Positions 35,148 to 42,076 of a stretch of 56,992 bases of DNA are shown here, piece after piece; within the stretch, counting starts at the first letter, position 1, and each line of letters opens with the position of its first letter. The notes beneath the pieces were generated by a model that saw only the letters and a program-made list of their open reading frames with translations, was not told the DNA's origin and did not search any database. The position numbers were made by a program, and so were the translations under genes. The DNA is taken from positions 1 to 56,992 of the IMG/VR virus record IMGVR_UViG_3300032238_000317. The stretch is one strand, 5' to 3'. This DNA is from a virus.

Positions 35148-35292
35148 GTGGGCTATCAAGAGGAATAGGCTTAAGACCTTAAGTTACTTAAGGTAGTCGT
35201 TGGGATTGTTCGACCAACTCTTGGGATCCTTGGGGTCCCCATTTTCATCATAGGGAAGATCAAAAGATTCCTTTGGAGGAATGCGATTTTTT
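35148..35292 (+). ncRNA. Candidate antisense RNA opposite the Sm-like gene
   Basis: Predicted from +1 near 35148 (seven bases after the perfect -10) to a hairpin at 35267-35282 (ATTCCT, TTGG loop, AGGAAT) and six T at 35287-35292. It would be ~145 nt and contains an 8-bp stem-loop at 35176-35194. The terminator is imperfect (four bases between stem and T run), and that region is also coding on the other strand, so this may be chance. Confidence 0.3.
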
Positions 35293-35870
35293 GCTTTCTT
35301 TCTTTTTGGAAGTTTATTTGCAGGAGCAGGAAGTTCGGTTTGTTCGGGTTCTTCATCATCGAACTCATCCATATCCTCTTCTTCCATATCCATTTCAGAA
35401 TTAATTTCATCCAAGAGTCCATCCAATCCCATTTGAATGTTTTCCATTAAAATCTGGAAATGCTCTGGATCTTCAAAATTAAAACTTAAGTTTAGATTTC
35501 CAGCAACTCCCTGCTGCTTGGATTCATCCTCTGGATCCGTATTTGGATCAGCATTATCCTGTTGCTGATTTAATTTCTCTGCTATCTCTAGTTCCTTAAA
35601 ATAAAAATCTAAGATCTGTTTATTAGCAGGAACGGTAGATATGATTGTATTTAAAGATAATGATATTTGTTTTTCATCTGTAAAATCAAACAGACGCTTG
35701 AATACTAAAATATCTTTTACTTTCATACCAAGTTGATTTGTAATAGACATCACCTGATATACCAAAGGTTGTTCCAATGTTATATTTTTCTTGGAAGAGG
35801 ATGTCACCAACAAACCAACCAGAGTTTCACCGCTGGTCAATTTAACGAGTACATACTTCTTTTCGTCCAT
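35184..35870 (-). CDS. Sm-like (Hfq/LSm fold) domain protein with acidic linker
   Basis: A 228-residue protein. The N-terminal ~70 residues (KKYVLVKLTSGETLVGLLV, then KKNITLEQPLVYQV and IVSFKR-like strands) have the strand pattern of an Sm-type small beta barrel, suggesting RNA or protein binding; this is a fold-level inference. A Gln/Asp-rich linker, an acidic stretch (EINSEMDMEEEDMDEFDDEEPEQ) and a basic patch (KLPKRKKAKNR) follow. A late box and strong GGAGG precede it, and it lies between uvsW and gp55. Its stop codon forms the loop of a perfect hairpin. Confidence 0.65.
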   Translation of the reverse strand: MDEKKYVLVKLTSGETLVGLLVTSSSKKNITLEQPLVYQVMSITNQLGMKVKDILVFKRLFDFTDEKQISLSLNTIISTVPANKQILDFYFKELEIAEKLNQQQDNADPNTDPEDESKQQGVAGNLNLSFNFEDPEHFQILMENIQMGLDGLLDEINSEMDMEEEDMDEFDDEEPEQTELPAPANKLPKRKKAKNRIPPKESFDLPYDENGDPKDPKSWSNNPNDYLK

Positions 35871-35887
35871 TGAAACCTCCTTCTAAG

Positions 35888-35895
35888 TATTTATA
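35888..35895 (-). promoter_or_regulatory. T4-type late promoter box TATAAATA
   Basis: A perfect TATAAATA on the minus strand overlapping the uvsW stop, 18 bases before the ATG of the Sm-like gene, with GGAGG in between. Confidence 0.7.
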
Positions 35896-37381
35896 TAATC
35901 GGTATGGATATTTTCTTGTGTTCGAAGTGTTCCGATTCGTATATCTTTAAACGCTCTTCGTAGTGTTTTAGTGTGTGGTTTTTATAGGATTTCCACGATA
36001 GATCGTCTGCCAGATCGTATAACTTTGCTTTTTCTTTGAATTCCGATTTTCTTAATTGTCTTCCGATGCTTTGTAGTACTCTAACCCTGCTTTTAGATGG
36101 AGATGAAAATATAATATTATGAAGACGGCGGATAGACACACCTGTTGAAAAAGTCCCATATGACGCGATGATGATAGCATTTTCTTCCTCCTCTGCTATT
36201 TTGCGAACTGCTTCTCTGTCATCTATTTCGGTTCCACCATGTATGAAGAAAACTTTATGTTCTGTTTTCATATCATCGAACATCTTCTTTAATTTCATAC
36301 CGTGTTTTTCTACAAACTGAAATAGTATAAGAGTATTACCTTTTAGATTTGACGCAAGATTGCAAATAAATTCATTGCGTTTTTGATTCTGTACAATCCA
36401 ATCAATCTCTTCCTGATAGGTTATTTTCTTTAGTTCTTTGCGAACCTCATCAGGATATTTTAGTAATAAACAATCAATTGATAGATTGGACAGAATGTTT
36501 TTGTCCATCAATTCCTTGGTGGATGTTACTTTATATGATCTACCAAACAGTCCTTCGATTACCAATTTATGGGTAAGAGTACCATCTAGCGTACCTGTTG
36601 TTCCTATTCGATATGGACAGGTTTTTAATTTAGTCATTATGGTAGTTAATGACTTTGACTTGAACAAGTGACATTCATCACCAAACACAGCACCGAAGGG
36701 TTCATAGAACTTATTTGGTAGTTTGTATATGCTTTGCCATGTGGATATGACTACGCGCTTTGGTGATTCCTTATCCTGTCCACCATAGATCTTGTGACAC
36801 ATACGGTGTACATCAAAGTTGTCTAGTTTTGCATAATCAACAAAATCAGAATACATCTGCGATACGAGGGATATCGTTGGAACAAGAACAAGAACCTTTC
36901 TGTCCTTTGGTAACTTATTGAGATACCAACGAAGCAAGCAATAGATTATTAAACTTTTTCCAGATCCTGTTGGTGAAAGCAACAAGCATTTACCACTCTT
37001 GATTGAATGATAAATGCTTTCTAATTGATGAGAATGTACAGTTACTGGTTTACCAGATACAGAAAGATTCAGAGTCTTTATGAAATCCGATACCTGTTCT
37101 ATCGTGAGATCTTCACCACAGGATCGTGTATTGTCTTGAACAGAATAGTTTCTGTCTGCTGCAAACTTCAGGACATAATCATGTAACCCTGAATATATTT
37201 CCTGTTTGTATATGTTGTATAACTTGATCTGACCATCCCAGATACGATTACGATACGCTGGCATGAATTTATGGCCAGGTACTTTGAATGTAAAAAAGTC
37301 GGAAAGTTCCTTAGCAATGGATCTTTCACATGCGACTTTTACATACACAGAATCAATATCATCAATAATTAAATCAGTCAT
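35891..37381 (-). CDS. uvsW: DNA/RNA helicase UvsW
   Basis: A 496-residue superfamily-2 helicase that processes recombination and replication intermediates and unwinds R-loops. Motif I SPTGSGKS is at 136-143, DECH (motif II) at 235-238, motif III-like GTTGTLDGT, and QSIGRQLRK (motif VI) near the C-terminus. T4 UvsW has 503 residues. It lies next to uvsY as in aquatic T4-like phages. Confidence 0.95.
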   Translation of the reverse strand: MTDLIIDDIDSVYVKVACERSIAKELSDFFTFKVPGHKFMPAYRNRIWDGQIKLYNIYKQEIYSGLHDYVLKFAADRNYSVQDNTRSCGEDLTIEQVSDFIKTLNLSVSGKPVTVHSHQLESIYHSIKSGKCLLLSPTGSGKSLIIYCLLRWYLNKLPKDRKVLVLVPTISLVSQMYSDFVDYAKLDNFDVHRMCHKIYGGQDKESPKRVVISTWQSIYKLPNKFYEPFGAVFGDECHLFKSKSLTTIMTKLKTCPYRIGTTGTLDGTLTHKLVIEGLFGRSYKVTSTKELMDKNILSNLSIDCLLLKYPDEVRKELKKITYQEEIDWIVQNQKRNEFICNLASNLKGNTLILFQFVEKHGMKLKKMFDDMKTEHKVFFIHGGTEIDDREAVRKIAEEEENAIIIASYGTFSTGVSIRRLHNIIFSSPSKSRVRVLQSIGRQLRKSEFKEKAKLYDLADDLSWKSYKNHTLKHYEERLKIYESEHFEHKKISIPII

Positions 37382-37402
37382 GTCCTTATTATTTAGGACA
37401 GT

Positions 37403-37846
37403 TTAATTGACTCCGTTGATGAACTTTCTCCATGCAATGGCATCACGAATATGCCATTGTAGGTTATTGATTGCTTTAATTGCTTGCTCAAGGTAGTCTA
37501 CTTTTTCTTGCTGTAGAGATACCTTGGAATCAATTGCAACCATTTCTGCATCGGATTCAATATACATGTCCACATCTTGCTTGAGAATTTTTAAATTAAA
37601 TGGTTCAAGACCCTTTTTCTCCAAGGTATCCGCATCCATTTTACCCGTATAGTATTCCCATTTTTCTCGCAGTATTGTTCTTCGCTTCATGCGATATGAT
37701 TGCAATAGCAATTTCTCATCATGATAGAAGTTCAAATACTTATTATGAATCTGAGGAATACGAAGGGATTCCGTATCCAGTTCTGCGTCATTGATACGCA
37801 GATCCTTTTCCAACATTGTTTTAAGTGTTTCTATATCTATAGCCAT
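37403..37846 (-). CDS. uvsY: Recombination mediator UvsY
   Basis: A 147-residue protein in the size and position of UvsY, which loads UvsX onto single-stranded DNA. The helical sequence (ETLKTMLEKDLRINDAELD; RRTILREKWEYYTGKMDADTL; DVDMYIESDAEM; AIKAINNLQWHIRDAIAWRKFINGV) parallels T4 UvsY (137 residues), including the YYSG/YYTG motif. Its promoter abuts the ATG and no Shine-Dalgarno is present. Confidence 0.88.
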   Translation of the reverse strand: MAIDIETLKTMLEKDLRINDAELDTESLRIPQIHNKYLNFYHDEKLLLQSYRMKRRTILREKWEYYTGKMDADTLEKKGLEPFNLKILKQDVDMYIESDAEMVAIDSKVSLQQEKVDYLEQAIKAINNLQWHIRDAIAWRKFINGVN

Positions 37847-37853
37847 AATTTAA

Positions 37854-37881
37854 AGTATACACTATTGCAAATAAAAGTCAA
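37854..37881 (-). promoter_or_regulatory. Sigma70-like promoter abutting the uvsY ATG
   Basis: TTGACT (37881-37876) contains the TGA stop of the upstream structural gene. The spacer is 16 bp, TATACT is at 37859-37854, and the predicted +1 is 37847, one base before the uvsY ATG. Confidence 0.78.
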
Positions 37882-38429
37882 GGAGTTGCTGTGGAAACTG
37901 GGAACTCAAAATTATCATCTTTATGAATCATCGTGAAACCAGAATAAGAAAATACAACAGTAGCGGTGATGTTTGATGCATCGGACGAACTTGCATCAAA
38001 GGTAACACCAGACAATGTTTTTGGCCAGCATTGCTTGTAGTTGACTTCCATCATTCTATTTGATTTATTACTCAAGATATTTAAAGTTATATCCGAGTAA
38101 ATATCTTTTTCTGGTTGTATCACTTGATCAAAAGAACGAGTAGGGACGATACGAGTCATCCAATCATACAACTGCAACCAATTCTTCATGTCTTCGGTTA
38201 CTAGAAATGTAACTTCCAGATCATCATAGTTGATTGTGGTTGCTGGTCTTTTGATTGCTGTATAGTAACTGGGTTGAACAAATTCTGGGATTTCAACGCC
38301 AGGTAAATTGATACTTTGACAAAAATATTCCAAATAAGGATACTTATGCAAAGTCAATCTGTACTTATTGACCTGAAGCAGATCAATTGTTTTTGGTTGA
38401 CGCTGTAAACCAACTGGTTCTGTTGCCAT
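37878..38429 (-). CDS. Tail-tube-like / tail completion structural protein
   Basis: A 183-residue protein with tube-fold features: LQVNKYRLTLHKYPYLEYFCQSINLPGVEIPEF, INYDDLEVTFLVTEDMKNWLQLYDWMTRI, and C-terminal NITATVVFSYSGFTM. This resembles the gp19-type tube family seen also in tail-completion and tube-initiator proteins. Its place between gp23 and uvsY is where I recall some aquatic T4-like phages carrying a tail-completion gene (gp3). The exact orthologue is uncertain. It follows the gp23 terminator, so it needs its own start or read-through. Confidence 0.7.
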   Translation of the reverse strand: MATEPVGLQRQPKTIDLLQVNKYRLTLHKYPYLEYFCQSINLPGVEIPEFVQPSYYTAIKRPATTINYDDLEVTFLVTEDMKNWLQLYDWMTRIVPTRSFDQVIQPEKDIYSDITLNILSNKSNRMMEVNYKQCWPKTLSGVTFDASSSDASNITATVVFSYSGFTMIHKDDNFEFPVSTATP

Positions 38430-38451
38430 GTGATGCTCCTATAAAAGTATG

Positions 38452-38489
38452 TAGATAAAAGAAAAGAGCGGATGTTTAGTCCGCTCTTC
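38452..38489 (-). terminator. Rho-independent terminator after gp23
   Basis: Minus strand: AAGAGCGGA (38488-38480) pairs with TCCGCTCTT (38472-38464) around a 7-base loop, followed by TTTTCTTTT. It is a strong GC-rich hairpin and closes the late head operon just downstream of the major capsid gene. Confidence 0.9.
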
Positions 38490-38516
38490 CCTTTAACTAT
38501 CAGATAGAATTAACTA

Positions 38517-39962
38517 TCAGGTTCCACCGTAGGATGCGTCATTACCGTGGAGGTTATCGACGCGGAACAGACGGTAGTATGGGTTAACTCTGCGTGTGAG
38601 AGTTTCACCGTCGTTACCAGATGTGAGTACTGGTGTACCGTCAGAGTTGATACTCTTGGTTACGAATGGGTTGGATACCAAGCCGTAACGAGTCTTGAAA
38701 CCAATCTTTGGTTGGAAGGTTGTTGTATCAACTGCGCGTACCATTTGTAGAGGTACATATGGGCAGTAGAACACACCAGCGTCATAAGGAGATGTTCCCT
38801 TATAACCAACGCATACGAAGTTGGTGTTTGTTGCGGAATATGGATCTACATAAACCTTAACGCGACCACCGTGCATGGTTCCTACCAATGTGTTGCCAGT
38901 AACATCAACATTCATACCTTGGTTGAATACTGGGGAGAAGTCCAAGATACCACTCATGGAGAGAGCAGATGCAACATCTGGGGAGCAGACGATGAAGTTA
39001 CCCTTACCACGACGAGTGATTCTTGCGATTTCATTGCATTCGCGTTCGATTTGGAAGGTCAAACCACGGAACTTTTCTGCACTCCAACGACCATCGGAAT
39101 CCTTCTCAAGGTCGTATACGCCACCCTTGAGGGAACCAAGTGCTGCTGTTGTGTTGCAAGCGAGATCTGTTTGCTTGCATCCGAGTTGAGCGACATCATA
39201 GATTGTTCTTACGAGTTCGCGGTTGATTTCAAACATGATCTCTGTGGAGAGAATGTTTGCCAACTCTGTTTCTGCGTCAAGACCGTGTACTGCCTTGAGG
39301 TCTTGTGCGAGTTCTGTTGTGTATTCTGCCTTGAGTGCGCGAGACTTAGCAACAACAGATGTCTTTTCGATGTTGAAAGACATTTCTGCGAAACCAGCAC
39401 CACTGAATGCACCTTCAACGGATGTGGTTGCAGCAGGACGACCTGGATCGAATACACCTGCTTGTGTGGTTGCAATATCGTTAGCAAAGAGATCTGCCAT
39501 TGTACCAGAAGCAGTTGTACCACCAGCGGTTGCACCACCACCAGAGTAACCAGAGTTTGCTTCGTTATACAATGCTTCTGTACCGTTTCTGTAACCAGTA
39601 CCGTCTACGCCATTGTAGCGAGAACGCATTGCAAAGATAAGTCCTGTTGGACCTGTCATTGGTTGAACACCAGCAATGTCGTATGCCATTAGATTTGGCA
39701 TTGCGCGGCGAACGAGACTGATGAGTACTGGATCGAAGGAGTCGATACCAGCTGTTGCTCCAGAGGTTGCTCCAGAACCAGCGGATGTGAATCCTGTGCC
39801 GAGTGTACCTTGTACAGACTCAGTGAGTGCGCGTTGTTGGTTCTCAAGAAGAATAGTTGTTACTGTCTTCTTGTAGTTGTCCTTGATCTCTGGAAGAGCA
39901 GCGTGTTCTACGACTGGCTTCCACTTATTCTTTGTGCTTTCTGATAGAAAAATCCCTGACAT
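38517..39962 (-). CDS. gp23: Major capsid protein gp23
   Basis: A 481-residue major capsid protein of the T4 gp23 (HK97-fold) family. Typical stretches are FDPVLISLVRRAMPNLMAYDIAGVQPMTGPTGLIFAMRSRY, MSFNIEKTSVVAKSRALKAEYTTELAQDLKAVHGLDAETELANILSTEIMFEINRE, and the C-terminal KIGFKTRYGLVSNPF. T4 gp23 has 521 residues. The N-terminal ~50 residues would be removed by gp21; the LPE at 23-25 fits the protease preference but the exact site is not certain. A perfect late box and AAGGAG precede it; a strong terminator follows. Confidence 0.97.
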   Translation of the reverse strand: MSGIFLSESTKNKWKPVVEHAALPEIKDNYKKTVTTILLENQQRALTESVQGTLGTGFTSAGSGATSGATAGIDSFDPVLISLVRRAMPNLMAYDIAGVQPMTGPTGLIFAMRSRYNGVDGTGYRNGTEALYNEANSGYSGGGATAGGTTASGTMADLFANDIATTQAGVFDPGRPAATTSVEGAFSGAGFAEMSFNIEKTSVVAKSRALKAEYTTELAQDLKAVHGLDAETELANILSTEIMFEINRELVRTIYDVAQLGCKQTDLACNTTAALGSLKGGVYDLEKDSDGRWSAEKFRGLTFQIERECNEIARITRRGKGNFIVCSPDVASALSMSGILDFSPVFNQGMNVDVTGNTLVGTMHGGRVKVYVDPYSATNTNFVCVGYKGTSPYDAGVFYCPYVPLQMVRAVDTTTFQPKIGFKTRYGLVSNPFVTKSINSDGTPVLTSGNDGETLTRRVNPYYRLFRVDNLHGNDASYGGT

Positions 39963-39990
39963 GTTAATTCTCCTTAATAGGTTTCTATTT

Positions 39991-39998
39991 TATTTATA
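39991..39998 (-). promoter_or_regulatory. T4-type late promoter box TATAAATA before gp23
   Basis: A perfect TATAAATA on the minus strand, 29 bases before the gp23 ATG, with AAGGAG between. With the terminator downstream it defines a monocistronic late transcript for the major capsid protein. Confidence 0.85.
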
Positions 39999-40003
39999 AA
40001 ATT

Positions 40004-41155
40004 TTAGTTTTGAAGGGTTCTGCTGAGTATATCGGAATACAGTTTGATGTATGGGTCATTGATATTGTTATCTTCGGAAGAATCTTCTTCAATGACTGTT
40101 TCTTCTACAAGATATTTATTATTATCTTGTTTTACGGTATTCTTTGCATTTTCTGTGATTGAGGATCCAGATCTCTTGATGTTTTCTACGAGAGTTTGAA
40201 TCTTATCTCTGAAATCATCTTCTGATTGGAATTCAAGATTTTCTGCGAGTTTTGAAATCTTATCGACTTGAACATCGGTGAGATTCTTGGTTTCTTCGGT
40301 GAAGATACCAACTGCACGAACTGCCTTATTTTCATTTACCAATTCAACATTTCGTGCGAGTTCTTCGTTGACTCTACCTTCAAGTTCTTCGATGGTTTGT
40401 GCCATCTCGTCAAACAAGTTTGTCTTGTTTTGTGGAACTTCGATGTAGGATTCAACAAAGAGATCCTTGAGTTTACCGATAAAGTTTTCTGCGATTTCTG
40501 TACGAATACCAGACTCTACTGCGAGTTTGTTTTCGTTCATCCATTCATCAACAACATAGTTGAGATAAGAATCTACCTTTTCGGTAAGTTCTTGCTTTAC
40601 ATCTTCAACTTCTTGTGTGAATGCTGTTTCGTATTGTTCGTGAATTTCCTTGATAACTTCTTCTGCTTTTGCCATTACTGCTGCTTCATAAATTGAACCA
40701 GCCTTAGAGACAAACTCTTCAGAAAGATCTTCACTACCAAAGATGCTCAGAATATCTTTGCGAACTTGTTCTTCGCTCATTGCAGATGCGCCACTTGTGG
40801 CAAAAGATGGTTTCATGGAAATAGAAGCACGATTTTGAGCGGAGTTATCTTGATAGTTCATTGTATCAAGTTTTGTTTGTCCGCCATGAGCATCTACAGA
40901 TGTTTGACCATGTGCAGATTGAACGAGTTGGCCAGGTGCTGCTTTACCAAATGCTGCTGGTTTTGAAGCAACAGAAGCACGGTTTTGAGCTGCTTGATTG
41001 CCTTGCTCTCCACCTTGCTCGTATCCACCCTCTTCATGCTCTTCGTGTTCTTCTTCTTTGGTTTCTTCTTGTTCGTGCTTGTCTTCAGAAAGCACATCTA
41101 GTTCTTCATTAACTAGAGAATCTATTAGTTTTTTTGCTGCTAAAACAGGATCCAT
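40004..41155 (-). CDS. gp22: Prohead core scaffold gp22
   Basis: A 383-residue scaffold protein, highly charged and helical. MDPVLAAKKLIDSLVNEELD is followed by a Glu/His/Gln-rich low-complexity region (45-130), then long coiled-coil segments (AMSEEQVRKDILSIFGSEDLSEEFVSKAGSIYEAAV; EEVIKEIHEQYETAFTQEVEDVKQELTEKVDSYLNYVVDEW). T4 gp22 has 269 residues; the extra length is the N-terminal low-complexity part. It is expected to be degraded by gp21 during maturation. Confidence 0.92.
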   Translation of the reverse strand: MDPVLAAKKLIDSLVNEELDVLSEDKHEQEETKEEEHEEHEEGGYEQGGEQGNQAAQNRASVASKPAAFGKAAPGQLVQSAHGQTSVDAHGGQTKLDTMNYQDNSAQNRASISMKPSFATSGASAMSEEQVRKDILSIFGSEDLSEEFVSKAGSIYEAAVMAKAEEVIKEIHEQYETAFTQEVEDVKQELTEKVDSYLNYVVDEWMNENKLAVESGIRTEIAENFIGKLKDLFVESYIEVPQNKTNLFDEMAQTIEELEGRVNEELARNVELVNENKAVRAVGIFTEETKNLTDVQVDKISKLAENLEFQSEDDFRDKIQTLVENIKRSGSSITENAKNTVKQDNNKYLVEETVIEEDSSEDNNINDPYIKLYSDILSRTLQN

Positions 41156-41192
41156 ATCTTAATCTCCTTAATTTCTATTTGTATTTAGTTTT

Positions 41193-41837
41193 TTATAAAT
41201 TTGAAAGAAAAGACTTGAAAACTCGTAATTTTGCTTCCTCAAGTTTACGAGATGGTGTATTTTTTATTTGCTTCTGCCAATCAGCAACTTGCTGTTCGCG
41301 CAGTACACCGTTATCCCAAACCCACGACTTTCCTTCCATTATTCCGTTAACGAATGCATTTGGCGCAGATGGATCTGCTACAATGTCCACAGCAGCAAGC
41401 ATGAAGTCTTCTTGTACCATATTGACTCCATTCATTTGCTTTAGTGAACCCATGCCTCTGGAAGAAACACCGAGTTTAACGCCACTATCAATAAGATTTT
41501 CTACGATCTTACCATATGGTGTTCCAAGGATTTTTGCTTTACCAATAACATCATTACCACTTTCCTTTAAATTGGTAATAATATGGGAAACTCTTTCTAA
41601 GTTTACCGTTGGTCCCTCTGGATGTCCTAATTCACCTAACGCTCTATTTTCTTTAATGTAAGATTGGTTATAGCGAGCAACTTCATTTACGAGAATATCT
41701 CTTGGGTATATTCTTCCATTTTTATTTTGTTGCTCTGCTTGCATAAAGACACCTTCGATAAAGAGGGTCTTTCTACCTTCTTTTTCTTCGGATAGAACTT
41801 TAAGTTGATTGTCGATGGTTTCGGTGATCAGGTACAT
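41193..41837 (-). CDS. gp21: Prohead protease gp21
   Basis: A 214-residue serine protease that cleaves scaffold and capsid proteins during head maturation. The catalytic His72 (GELGHPEG), Ser125/Ser126 (LGVSSRGMG) and acidic residues in AAVDIVADPSAPNAFV are visible and match T4 gp21 (212 residues). Preceded by the small core protein and followed by gp22. Confidence 0.95.
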   Translation of the reverse strand: MYLITETIDNQLKVLSEEKEGRKTLFIEGVFMQAEQQNKNGRIYPRDILVNEVARYNQSYIKENRALGELGHPEGPTVNLERVSHIITNLKESGNDVIGKAKILGTPYGKIVENLIDSGVKLGVSSRGMGSLKQMNGVNMVQEDFMLAAVDIVADPSAPNAFVNGIMEGKSWVWDNGVLREQQVADWQKQIKNTPSRKLEEAKLRVFKSFLSNL

Positions 41838-41846
41838 GTTGGTCCT

Positions 41847-42032
41847 TTATTCTTGTTCTTGATCGCATTCTTCACATTCCTCTTCCGTTTCTTCGGAGGG
41901 TTCATAAAGTGAAGCAGCAATTTCTGTTTTTCTACTTTGTAGTTTATCTTTAATCTTATCGTAAAGAGCATCGTGGACTAACTTGCGAAAGTCTTCAGAA
42001 TTATCATTTAGTAAACTATCAATCATTGACAT
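41847..42032 (-). CDS. Small prohead core protein (gp67/gp68-like)
   Basis: A 61-residue protein (MSMIDSLLNDNSEDFRKLVHDALYDKIKDKLQSRKTEIAASLYEPSEETEEECEECDQEQE). The pattern KIKDKLQSRKTEIAASLY followed by an acidic tail resembles T4 core proteins gp67 and gp68, which shape the prohead core and are digested later. A perfect late box and AGGAGA precede it. The assignment between 67 and 68 cannot be made. Confidence 0.75.
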   Translation of the reverse strand: MSMIDSLLNDNSEDFRKLVHDALYDKIKDKLQSRKTEIAASLYEPSEETEEECEECDQEQE

Positions 42033-42049
42033 TTTAAATCTCCTAGAGT

Positions 42050-42057
42050 TATTTATA
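42050..42057 (-). promoter_or_regulatory. T4-type late promoter box TATAAATA before the core-protein/gp21 genes
   Basis: A perfect TATAAATA on the minus strand, 18 bases before the ATG of the small core protein; AGGAGA lies between. It would feed gp21, gp22 and gp23. Confidence 0.75.
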
Positions 42058-42076
42058 ATAAATTAATATGTTCACA

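Noticed and set aside
38871-39692. Plus-strand Cys-rich ORF of 273 codons opposite gp23
   Set aside because: The Cys-rich look results from reverse-complemented Ala and Thr codons of the capsid gene; no promoter or ribosome site was seen.
40268-40696. Plus-strand ORF opposite gp22
   Set aside because: Complement of a Lys/Glu-rich coiled-coil gene, which gives Phe/Leu/Cys-rich antisense frames by chance.
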